A DNA stretch of 5,482 bases from Smithella sp. ME-1 (lineage in GTDB: Bacteria > Desulfobacterota > Syntrophia > Syntrophales > Smithellaceae). The stretch spans positions 1-5,482 of the forward strand of contig AWGX01000599.1 in the NCBI GenBank assembly GCA_000495415.1. The letters run 5' to 3'. Position 1 is the first letter of the stretch; each line of letters begins with the position of its first letter. The notes below the pieces were generated by a model that was not told the origin of the DNA, did no database searches, and saw nothing but the letters and a program-made list of their open reading frames with translations. Shown in pieces: positions 1-5,456 of this stretch. A program made the translations under genes and the position numbers.

Positions 1-79
1 CCGGGCTTTCGCCTTCGGTCGAAATAACAATTTTATCATTGTGTAAAGATTCCGTCAGGTCACTTTTCAATTCGCGCAT
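1..79 (-). CDS. Partial ORF downstream of nikR, unknown product (5' end only)
   Basis: An open frame begins with ATG (77-79, minus strand) 17 bases after the nikR stop and runs off the left edge, giving 26 codons that begin MRELKSDLTESLHNDKIVIS. The residue mix looks protein-like, and the position just behind nikR on the same strand suggests co-transcription. No clear Shine-Dalgarno site precedes the ATG. An in-frame TTG two codons upstream is an alternative start. The fragment is too short to assign a family, and I do not recognise it. It could also be a chance open frame. Confidence 0.45.
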   Translation of the reverse strand, partial: MRELKSDLTESLHNDKIVISTEGESP

Positions 80-96
80 AATCAAAACATTAAATA

Positions 97-513
97 TCAG
101 GGTAAATCTTTTCCCTTTGTGGCCATCATAAATCCCGCGTGTTTTACACTCTTGATGGACTTTAACTTCTGGTAGAGTACTTCAATTTCTTTCGACTTGC
201 CTTTGGTTACGATAATTTCAAAACAATTATGATGGTCCAGATGAATATGCTGCGTCGAAAGGATACAATCATGATGATCATGTTGAACATCCAGAACTTT
301 GTTCACCAGTTCTCTGGTATGGTGATCATAAACCAGTGTTATCGCGCCGGTCACTTCTTTATTTTCCGTCCATTCCTTCTTGATCAGTTCCTCGCGAATC
401 ATATCTCGTAAAGCTTCGGAGCGGTTGGTGTATTTATTTTTTTTGATATGATTGTCAAATTTTACCAAAAGATCTTCTTCTAAAGATACACCGAAACGAA
501 CAAGATTAGACAT
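97..513 (-). CDS. nikR: Nickel-responsive transcriptional regulator, NikR family
   Basis: This 138-residue protein matches the usual length and layout of NikR, a cytosolic tetrameric repressor that binds DNA when loaded with Ni(II) and typically shuts off nickel uptake genes. Residues 4-47 form the ribbon-helix-helix DNA-binding part: strand RFGVSL, then helices including NRSEALRDMIREEL. The beta-strand residues facing the DNA would be R6, G8 and S10. Residues 55-133 form the ACT-like metal-binding domain. By alignment from memory to E. coli NikR (H76, H87, H89, C95), the square-planar nickel ligands are all present as H78, H89, H91 and C97, offset by two. The region is very His-rich (VQHDHHD, QHIHLDHHNC). 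The ATG has an AAGGAGA site seven bases upstream. No nickel transporter, hydrogenase or urease gene is visible here, so its targets are unknown; autoregulation is possible. The family call is secure. Confidence 0.95.
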   Translation of the reverse strand: MSNLVRFGVSLEEDLLVKFDNHIKKNKYTNRSEALRDMIREELIKKEWTENKEVTGAITLVYDHHTRELVNKVLDVQHDHHDCILSTQHIHLDHHNCFEIIVTKGKSKEIEVLYQKLKSIKSVKHAGFMMATKGKDLP

Positions 514-520
514 AAAAGTT

Positions 521-527
521 TCTCCTT
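521..527 (-). promoter_or_regulatory. Ribosome binding site of nikR
   Basis: AAGGAGA on the minus strand lies seven bases before the ATG at 511-513. It fixes the start that gives the standard NikR N-terminus. Confidence 0.8.
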
Positions 528-551
528 TTAATGAAGCCCTATTTATAAATA

Positions 552-580
552 CATAAATAGTTATGATACATAGAAGTCAA
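552..580 (-). promoter_or_regulatory. Candidate nikR promoter with overlapping dyad operator
   Basis: On the minus strand TTGACT (575-580) is followed after 17 bases by TTTATG (552-557), or after 15 by TATTTA (554-559). The -35 match is good and the -10 match is weak. The dyad CATAA-ATAG-TTATG (552-565) covers the -10, where a repressor site would be expected. The heptamer ATACATA also occurs twice (549-555 and 566-572), 17 bases apart, roughly one and a half helical turns. None of this matches the E. coli NikR operator GTATGA-N16-TCATAC, so autoregulation by NikR is only a guess. Confidence 0.4.
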
Positions 581-623
581 GAGATTTTTGTTGACATAAA
601 ATAATATACTTAATGGCATCGGG

Positions 624-648
624 CAAACATACGGTGTTTTATCGTTTG
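624..648. other. Small imperfect stem-loop between two minus-strand genes
   Basis: CAAAC-ATA (624-631) can pair with TAT-C-GTTTG (640-648), leaving an eight-base loop and one bulged C. It lies between the stop of the 134-residue gene and nikR. No T tract follows it on the minus strand, so it does not look like an intrinsic terminator. It may be a chance structure or a protein-binding site. Confidence 0.2.
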
Positions 649-678
649 TTGGTAAATAAAAGTATGAGATTTATTAGA

Positions 679-1083
679 TCAGATCAAAGAGACATCCAGC
701 GTTGCCGATGAAACAACAAAGCAACGCTCATTATTGGAATCGGTGTCGGCAGGAATGACAAAAAATCCCTGCCTGTCCTTTTGATATCCGTTTGTTGTGC
801 CAACCATTAGTTCCCCGTCTTTAAAAAGAACCTTGATTTTACGTCCTGCGATTGGTTTGGAAGGATCAAATTCTTTTTTCTCATGATAATCCGGATTCCC
901 AAAATAATCCTTAACAAAAAACAACCCCTTCAATCCTTCAATGATTAATTCCAAGGGCTTACTGTCCGGCGGATCAGTCATAAGAATGAGATGGAAAGTA
1001 TTTTTATTGGGGAAAAAATCGTTGGTAACACCTTTGAATAGTTTTCCGTCTTCGTAATGAGCTACTGTTTTGTTTTGAACCAT
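679..1083 (-). CDS. Hypothetical protein with two copies of a small beta-rich domain
   Basis: This is a 134-residue soluble protein with no signal peptide or membrane helix, so probably cytosolic. I do not know its function. Two halves align without a gap at an offset of 77 residues: residues 5-33 and 82-110 share nine identical positions, including DG (12-13/89-90), L15/L92, G18/G95, TN (20-21/97-98) and F30/F107. This points to a duplicated domain predicted to be mostly beta strand. The linker holds FFVKDYFGNPDYHEKKEF. From memory similar proteins occur in Desulfobacterota and sometimes sit near PilZ-type domains, which I cannot verify. The start is set at ATG 1081-1083 because a perfect AGGAGG lies six bases upstream. 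The longer version from ATG 1099-1101 would place that site inside the coding region and has no site of its own. It lies 43 bases behind the small membrane protein gene, probably in the same transcript. Confidence 0.8.
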   Translation of the reverse strand: MVQNKTVAHYEDGKLFKGVTNDFFPNKNTFHLILMTDPPDSKPLELIIEGLKGLFFVKDYFGNPDYHEKKEFDPSKPIAGRKIKVLFKDGELMVGTTNGYQKDRQGFFVIPADTDSNNERCFVVSSATLDVSLI

Positions 1084-1089
1084 TGTTTT

Positions 1090-1095
1090 CCTCCT
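1090..1095 (-). promoter_or_regulatory. Ribosome binding site that decides the start at 1083
   Basis: AGGAGG on the minus strand lies six bases before ATG 1081-1083. It rules against the in-frame ATG at 1099-1101 and shortens the protein from 140 to 134 residues. Confidence 0.85.
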
Positions 1096-1126
1096 GTCCA
1101 TAAAAGTGATAACAAGGCTCTAATTG

Positions 1127-1471
1127 TTACTTCAAATAAAGCCTCTGCCTGATTTGATTGGAAATCAAATACCACTTTTGCACGCCATTTTCGATTCGGT
1201 AATAATGAATAATATACGCAAGCGATAAGGTTAGGAGAAGTACTAAAAGAATAACAGACGGCGTAGAAAATTCGATAACAGTGAATCCGAAAGAAAGCAA
1301 GGTAAAAAGACAAACAAAGAGCATAACAATGAGATGTATCAGTCTTTCGTGTTGAATCCATTGAATCTGCTTGTCATGATAGGCAAGAAGTTCCCTTAAT
1401 TTTTCCTCATCCGGTTTTTCGTCCAGTATCTCGTTTATATAAATTTCATGCTTTTTCATGTAATCAATCAT
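1127..1471 (-). CDS. Small membrane protein with two transmembrane helices
   Basis: This 114-residue protein is of unknown function. Residues 1-43 are charged and likely helical (ILDEKPDEEKLRELLAYHDK, then QIQWIQHERLIH). Two hydrophobic stretches follow, about 44-67 and 71-92, joined by a short turn (EFSTPS). The basic tail (IRQRLYLK) suggests that both ends stay in the cytoplasm. Small proteins with an acidic N-terminal helix, an HERLIHLIV-like motif and a helical hairpin are familiar to me as conserved hypotheticals, but without a known role. The start is uncertain. ATG 1469-1471 has a weak GGATGG six bases upstream; TTG 1472-1474 would add one residue; ATG 1457-1459 has no site. It is the first gene of the minus-strand set and has a good promoter upstream. 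Confidence 0.75.
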   Translation of the reverse strand: MIDYMKKHEIYINEILDEKPDEEKLRELLAYHDKQIQWIQHERLIHLIVMLFVCLFTLLSFGFTVIEFSTPSVILLVLLLTLSLAYIIHYYRIENGVQKWYLISNQIRQRLYLK

Positions 1472-1550
1472 CAATGTCCATCCATATTAACTTTTTGCTG
1501 TAATTTTAACACATTTCATTGAGAAATATAGATTCTTTTTGCAATTACGA

Positions 1551-1579
1551 ATTATAAAAAGGCCCATTTACTTTTCCAA
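1551..1579 (-). promoter_or_regulatory. Sigma70-type promoter for the minus-strand genes
   Basis: On the minus strand TTGGAA (1574-1579) is followed after exactly 17 bases by a perfect TATAAT (1551-1556). Transcription would start near 1544 and leave a leader of about 70 bases before the membrane protein gene. I see no riboswitch-like or strong hairpin structure in that leader. Confidence 0.65.
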
Positions 1580-1600
1580 CTTTACGTGGGATATTTATCA

Positions 1601-1629
1601 TTGACACAAAAGTTCTAATTTCTTATCCT
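1601..1629 (+). promoter_or_regulatory. Sigma70-type promoter for the CHASE2-SH3-M48 operon
   Basis: A perfect TTGACA (1601-1606) is followed after 17 bases by TATCCT (1624-1629), which matches TATAAT at four of six positions. Transcription would start near 1636, only about a dozen bases before the ribosome site. Its -35 lies 21 bases from the -35 of the leftward promoter, so a regulator bound between them could affect both. Confidence 0.6.
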
Positions 1630-1647
1630 TCACCTGACTTTAAGAAT

Positions 1648-1653
1648 AAGGAG
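1648..1653 (+). promoter_or_regulatory. Ribosome binding site supporting a TTG start
   Basis: AAGGAG lies six bases before TTG 1660-1662. It is the main reason to accept the non-ATG start of the CHASE2 gene. The next in-frame ATG (M48 of the protein, 1801-1803) would remove the first membrane helix. Confidence 0.8.
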
Positions 1654-1659
1654 CTTATT

Positions 1660-3345
1660 TTGACAAAACTGAAATTGCTCATCGGACAATGGCTGGCTCA
1701 AACTACCAGAAAATTACGCAATAATTTTTATATTTATCTGGGTGTTTTGCTTACGCTGTTTGTTTTAATTGATGCCGGCATTTTTCATGTCGGTGAAAAC
1801 ATGCGCCAAAAAGCTTTCGATTTAATGGTACGCAGCCGCCTGATTATGCCCAAACCGGACAAGGACATCGTTATCGTGGATATTAATGAGGCCTCTCTGG
1901 CAGCAATGGCGAAAGATTTTGGACGCTATCCTTGGCCGCGTCAGGTCTTTGGAGAATTTCTGGAAAATATTGAAGCACAAAATCCGAAAGCGATTATATT
2001 TGATATCCTGTTTAGCGATGCCGATGTGGCTAATCCTGACAGTGATGCCTATTTCGATAATGCCATTGTCGCGACAAACAACACGTTCTTCCCTTTTATC
2101 CGACTGTCGGAAGACCAGGATAGACTGAGCAATGTTACGCCATCGATGATTCCCGGTGTAAAGGAAATGATTCCGGATAAAGCAGACAAAAAAGCGACCA
2201 TGTCGGTTATATTACCGTACTTTCCCGCAGCGATTAATTCCGGTCGTCTTGGTTTCAATAACATTTATCCTGATAAAGACGGTATAGTGCGTGAGTATAA
2301 TTTATATAGAAATGACTATGGTTGGAAAGTTCCATCGCTGCCTTTTTCTGTAGGCATCATGCTGGGCTATAATTTACCGGACAAACAAAATTTTCTTCTT
2401 AACTGGCGCGGCAAACCCTTTACTTATCACTATGTCACTTTCAGCGACGTGATGCTGGATTTGAGCAGCAAAGAAAAGAAAAGACCGCAAAACGAATTTA
2501 CCGGAAAAACAGTGATCATCGGCTCTACTGCTCCCAGCCTGTTTGATCTTAAAGCAACACCGATGGCCAAAATTTATCCGGGCGTTGAAGTTCTGGCCAC
2601 GGCCATTGATAATGTAAAACATGGAGATTATTTGCGCGTATGGCGCGGCGCTCTTTCCTATATATTATTCAGTCTTCTGCTTATCTGGTCTACGGCAGCG
2701 GCTTTTTACAAACAGGTTGATCGTGATAAGTTAAACAAAATTTTCAGCAGCAGTCAGATAGGTTTGCTGATAATTTCCTACGTCATTATCAACGTAACCA
2801 ATACTTATCTGGACCTCAGCGGACCGATTATCTGGGCTGTTGCGTATTTCAGTATTGCCAAGGTTTACGCGCTGGCAAATGATCTTGCCCTGCAGCGCTG
2901 GCTGGCTTTTGGTGTCAAGATGAGTGAAGGAGGTTCAAAAGCACTTATCATGCCCATTTTGGTAGAAAGCAAAGAACCTTTGGGCGATGCTCTTTTGAAA
3001 AAGCTTAAGCGAAGGATCGAACTTTCCTGCAAGACTCCCAACACGGTTGATGTGCTGAAAGGTTCACAAAGCGGTATATGGGGATTGTTCGGCGATATGG
3101 CAGTCGTCTGCTGGACTTATGCCGATAAGCAGGAAGAGTACGAAAAACAGGCAAAAAATGATGCCGATCAACTTGCTTCACAAATGTCTTTAATATTGAT
3201 AGACATCGGTTTGCCCGGAAACACAAAAATCCGTTACACAAAACATGAAGGAGGATTGGCTCATGGAATTCCTCTGGCCAATCAATGGCGAAGTCTGTTT
3301 GCTCAGGCCGTTATAAAACTGGAACATATGGGACGGGAAGAATAG
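1660..3345 (+). CDS. CHASE2-domain transmembrane sensor with atypical C-terminal domain
   Basis: This 561-residue inner-membrane receptor has the order: basic N-terminus, transmembrane helix about 23-43, extracytoplasmic CHASE2 domain about 44-326, three helices (about 331-349, 366-385, 387-405), then a cytoplasmic part 406-561. CHASE2 hallmarks seen are DIVIVDINEASL (69-80), RYPWPR (89-94), KAIIFDILFSD (110-120), a DKDGIVRE segment (205-212), GKTVIIGST (282-290), and PGVEVLATAID (307-317). In known members this domain senses an unidentified signal and drives an adenylate cyclase, GGDEF, histidine kinase or Ser/Thr kinase domain. Here the C-terminal part is only about 155 residues and shows no intact cyclase, kinase or GGDEF motif. 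Its predicted beta-alpha-beta-beta-alpha-beta order and GLFGDMAVV (475-483) hint at a degenerate palm-like fold. It starts with TTG behind AAGGAG and is the first gene of a plus-strand operon, 43 bases before the SH3 gene. The CHASE2 call is firm; the output is unknown. Confidence 0.88.
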   Translation: MTKLKLLIGQWLAQTTRKLRNNFYIYLGVLLTLFVLIDAGIFHVGENMRQKAFDLMVRSRLIMPKPDKDIVIVDINEASLAAMAKDFGRYPWPRQVFGEFLENIEAQNPKAIIFDILFSDADVANPDSDAYFDNAIVATNNTFFPFIRLSEDQDRLSNVTPSMIPGVKEMIPDKADKKATMSVILPYFPAAINSGRLGFNNIYPDKDGIVREYNLYRNDYGWKVPSLPFSVGIMLGYNLPDKQNFLLNWRGKPFTYHYVTFSDVMLDLSSKEKKRPQNEFTGKTVIIGSTAPSLFDLKATPMAKIYPGVEVLATAIDNVKHGDYLRVWRGALSYILFSLLLIWSTAAAFYKQVDRDKLNKIFSSSQIGLLIISYVIINVTNTYLDLSGPIIWAVAYFSIAKVYALANDLALQRWLAFGVKMSEGGSKALIMPILVESKEPLGDALLKKLKRRIELSCKTPNTVDVLKGSQSGIWGLFGDMAVVCWTYADKQEEYEKQAKNDADQLASQMSLILIDIGLPGNTKIRYTKHEGGLAHGIPLANQWRSLFAQAVIKLEHMGREE

Positions 3346-3388
3346 ATGTAGTTTTTTTCGGAATAATAAACACCCAAAAGGAGTAATT

Positions 3389-3886
3389 ATGAAAAAGTAT
3401 AAAATTCTGTTGTTGATTTTGACAGCAATTTTATTGCTGCCTTTGTTATCACTGGCGGCGGAAACAGGCAGTGCTTTAAAGGCGGATGTCATCCGGAAGC
3501 AACCGTATTCCGATGCTAAAAAAACAGGTGACATAAAACGTGGCGAACAATTGAAAATTCTTGGCAAGAAAGGCGCTTGGCTGAATATCAAAACAGCAAA
3601 ATTCAGCGGGTGGGTACGCTTATTATCTGTAAAACGCGGCACCAGCACCGGGGGTAATCAGATAAAAGGAGTACTGGACGTAGCCAGTGGAAGGGCAGGA
3701 ACAGGTAAGGTGGTTGCCACAACCGGCGTGCGGGGTTTAAATGAGGAAGAGTTAAAAAACGCCAAATATAATGAGGCTGAAGTGAAAAAAATGGAAAGCT
3801 TTACAATAACTTCTCAGCAGGCCCAGCAGTTTGCTAAAAGCGGTGGTCTTAAAGCTATCAAATTTAATTATCTACCGGAATTATGA
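3389..3886 (+). CDS. Secreted SH3-domain protein
   Basis: This 165-residue protein has a clear Sec signal peptide: basic MKKYK, a hydrophobic run 6-20, and likely cleavage in SLAAE near residue 23 or 24. There is no lipobox cysteine, so it should be soluble in the periplasm or exported. Residues about 31-83 form a bacterial SH3 domain: V34 and the RGEQLKILGKKGAWLNIKT core (51-69), then the typical GWVRLLSV end (74-81). Such domains often bind peptidoglycan or act as protein adaptors. A Gly/Ser-rich linker (84-107) leads to a tail (112-165) with TGVRGLNEEELKNAKYNE and a predicted amphipathic helix QQAQQFAKSGGLK. I recall this tail type next to M48 peptidases but cannot check it. AAGGAG lies five bases before the ATG. 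The M48 gene starts 17 bases after the stop, so the two are probably co-translated and may work together. Confidence 0.85.
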   Translation: MKKYKILLLILTAILLLPLLSLAAETGSALKADVIRKQPYSDAKKTGDIKRGEQLKILGKKGAWLNIKTAKFSGWVRLLSVKRGTSTGGNQIKGVLDVASGRAGTGKVVATTGVRGLNEEELKNAKYNEAEVKKMESFTITSQQAQQFAKSGGLKAIKFNYLPEL

Positions 3887-3903
3887 TATAGAAGGAGAAA
3901 AAT

Positions 3904-4776
3904 ATGCGGGTAATATATTTAATTCTTATTTTCATATTTGCGAGCTTTCTGCCGCAGGCGCAGGCGCTTGATTTCGGTGAAGCATTGAAGGATGTAGTCA
4001 AGGAAACTGCCCAAGGTGTAACATCTTCAACTAACGCTACCGGCAGTGAAAGTAAAAAAGTATTTAACTGGAAAAGTCCATCTCCGCAGGAAGAAATTCA
4101 AATAGGGCGGGAAATTACCGGCAATCTACTGGGTGCCGCTCCTCTGGTAAAAGATGAGGCTCTACAGAAATATGTCAATCAGGTTGGACGATGGGTGGCT
4201 AACCAGAGTGAACGTTCCGATTTACCATGGCATTTCGGTGTTATCGAAAGCGAGGATATTAATGCATTCGCTGCTCCCGGTGGATATGTTGTCATCACTA
4301 AAGGGCTATATCGTAAACTGGAAAATGAAGCGCAGCTTGCGGGAGTGCTTTCACATGAAATTGCCCATGTTGTCAGAAGTCATCACCTCAAGATTTTGCA
4401 GAAATCTCAACTGCTGGATTTAGGCGCTGGTTTACTTAGTAAACAAATCGGCAAGGATAGTCAGGTAATTCAAAAAGTAATCGGCAGTGGAGCGGAAATC
4501 TGCGCCCGAAGTTTGGATAAAAGCGCCGAATTTGAAGCCGACCGTATGGGTGTAACATTGACTACAAGGGCTGGCTATGAGCCTTATGGATTGCCTGAGG
4601 TATTGCAGGCAATCGGCCAAACAGGCAAAAATGAAAGCAGTGTCGCGCTGCTTTTTAAAACACATCCGCATCCAGATGACAGATTGTTGAAACTGGATGA
4701 ATCAATCGGCAACCGGTTGGATAGTATTAAAGGCGGAAAAACTTTGAAAAACAGGATTTATAAACTTAAAAATTAA
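3904..4776 (+). CDS. Secreted M48-family zinc metallopeptidase
   Basis: This 290-residue protein carries a signal peptide (1-21, cleavage after AQA, no lipobox) and one M48 peptidase domain (about 62-265). Zinc ligands are visible: HEIAH at 151-155 gives H151 and H155 with catalytic E152, and E209 in EFEADRMG (209-216) is the third ligand. The motif THPHPDDR (253-260) matches the conserved HP-x-x-x-R region of M48 enzymes. NAFAAPGGYVVITKGL (120-135) is the usual substrate-cleft strand. The domain resembles the periplasmic group with BepA and LoiP of E. coli, which degrade misassembled outer-membrane proteins. BepA also has C-terminal TPR repeats, and this protein ends soon after the catalytic domain, so it is closer to the LoiP type in layout though without a lipid anchor. 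AAGGAG lies six bases before the ATG. It is last in the operon with the CHASE2 and SH3 genes. Periplasmic quality control is inferred; the peptidase family is certain. Confidence 0.93.
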   Translation: MRVIYLILIFIFASFLPQAQALDFGEALKDVVKETAQGVTSSTNATGSESKKVFNWKSPSPQEEIQIGREITGNLLGAAPLVKDEALQKYVNQVGRWVANQSERSDLPWHFGVIESEDINAFAAPGGYVVITKGLYRKLENEAQLAGVLSHEIAHVVRSHHLKILQKSQLLDLGAGLLSKQIGKDSQVIQKVIGSGAEICARSLDKSAEFEADRMGVTLTTRAGYEPYGLPEVLQAIGQTGKNESSVALLFKTHPHPDDRLLKLDESIGNRLDSIKGGKTLKNRIYKLKN

Positions 4777-4796
4777 ATTAAACTTTTTTACAAAAT

Positions 4797-4836
4797 AAGA
4801 AAAACCGGTTTTGATTTTTAAAAACCGGTTTTTCTT
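4797..4836. terminator. Bidirectional intrinsic terminator between convergent genes
   Basis: AAGAAAAACCGGTTTT (4797-4812) and its exact reverse complement (4821-4836) form a 16-base-pair stem with an eight-base loop. The CCGG core is flanked by A runs and T runs on both strands, so the hairpin can end transcription from both sides. It lies 20 bases after the M48 stop and 57 bases beyond the stop of the convergent minus-strand gene. Confidence 0.85.
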
Positions 4837-4893
4837 GTGTCTATATTTTGTTAAGTGTTTTTCTTATTATTATAATTTTGTCTTCTTTAGTTA

Positions 4894-5442
4894 TTATGGT
4901 CTTCCATGTCCGGGATGAGGTCCGGCGCCAGGTCCGCCTTTCGGCCCTGGAGGATTGACCATTCTCTTTTTTTCTCTTGGCGGTAATCCTTTAACACCCC
5001 AGGAATGCTTCCTTTCCCAATACCTGTCTCTTTCCCAGCCTCGCCAGTTGCGCCGAAGGTCCTGATGAGGTACGCGTCGATGATGCCATTCATATCCTCT
5101 CCACCGGTGATCACGATAATCATTTCTCCATCCCGGGGGAATATGCTTGTGAAAAGGCGGAGCGTACCTGTAATAACCCCAACCCCTGTCGTAGTAACGG
5201 GAACGGTACCAGCGACCTTCCCAGGGACGCCACCACCAGCCGTTATAGAAAAATATATCTGCATCCACATCGGGTACGGCATAGACATTTGTTTCCGGTA
5301 TTACTACCACTTCAGGCGGTGCCGGAAAAACAATCGGAGGGGGCAGGGGGATATTGACATGCACGCTTACCCCGGCCATTGCCGAAACAGGGGCGAAAAT
5401 TACCAATGACAAGAACAATATTTTCAAAATTAATTTCTTCAT
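4894..5442 (-). CDS. Secreted Trp/Tyr/Arg/Pro-rich protein of unknown function
   Basis: This 182-residue protein has a Sec signal peptide (1-23: MKKLILK, hydrophobic core, cleavage after AMA). The mature part starts with a Pro- and Val-rich stretch (PLPPPIVFPAPPEVVVIPE, 32-50), continues with YAVPDVDADIFFYNGWWWRPW (54-74) and a long run dense in Trp, Tyr, Arg and His (65-150) with spacings such as RGWERDRYWERKHSW, and ends in a Gly/Pro/His tail (164-182). From memory, secreted proteins with the pattern VIP-x-T-x-VYAVPDVD-x-DI-x-FY-x-G-x-WWRPW occur in many Desulfobacterota and are uncharacterised; envelope association is inference. A perfect AAGGAGGT six bases upstream fixes the ATG. Two other long frames overlap this gene but lack both a signal peptide and a ribosome site. 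The gene is convergent to the M48 operon and is not part of it. Confidence 0.85.
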   Translation of the reverse strand: MKKLILKILFLSLVIFAPVSAMAGVSVHVNIPLPPPIVFPAPPEVVVIPETNVYAVPDVDADIFFYNGWWWRPWEGRWYRSRYYDRGWGYYRYAPPFHKHIPPGWRNDYRDHRWRGYEWHHRRVPHQDLRRNWRGWERDRYWERKHSWGVKGLPPREKKRMVNPPGPKGGPGAGPHPGHGRP

Positions 5443-5448
5443 CAGATA

Positions 5449-5456
5449 ACCTCCTT
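5449..5456 (-). promoter_or_regulatory. Ribosome binding site of the Trp/Arg-rich secreted protein
   Basis: AAGGAGGT on the minus strand, a full match to the anti-Shine-Dalgarno sequence, lies six bases before the ATG at 5440-5442. It decides which of the three overlapping frames in this stretch is the gene. Confidence 0.85.

Noticed and set aside
591..610. TTGACA followed by TATACT on the plus strand as a promoter
   Set aside because: The spacing is only eight bases, far below the 16-18 needed, and no plus-strand gene follows before 1660.
624..648. Stem-loop as terminator for the 134-residue gene
   Set aside because: The stem is short and bulged, and no T tract follows on the minus strand.
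1062..1361. 99-residue minus-strand open frame over the small membrane protein gene
   Set aside because: It is a different frame of the two-helix protein and runs through the ribosome site and start of the next gene.
2875..3342. Intact adenylate cyclase or GGDEF output domain on the CHASE2 protein
   Set aside because: The first metal-binding Asp region and the GG[DE]EF or cyclase signature are missing; only one GD pair and the element order are suggestive.
3190..3648. 152-residue minus-strand open frame across the end of the CHASE2 gene and the SH3 gene
   Set aside because: It is antisense to two supported genes and crosses their junction, and the product shows no recognisable domain.
3904..4776. 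BepA itself
   Set aside because: The M48 domain fits, but no TPR region follows and the protein is too short, so the specific gene name is not justified.
4887..5288. 133-residue minus-strand open frame overlapping the Trp/Arg-rich gene
   Set aside because: It has no ribosome site or signal peptide and lies in another frame of a gene with both. The GC-rich codons of that gene keep alternative frames open.
5005..5409. 134-residue plus-strand open frame opposite the Trp/Arg-rich gene
   Set aside because: Antisense to a well-supported gene, with no ribosome site and a low-complexity product rich in Pro, Thr and Val that mirrors the opposite strand.
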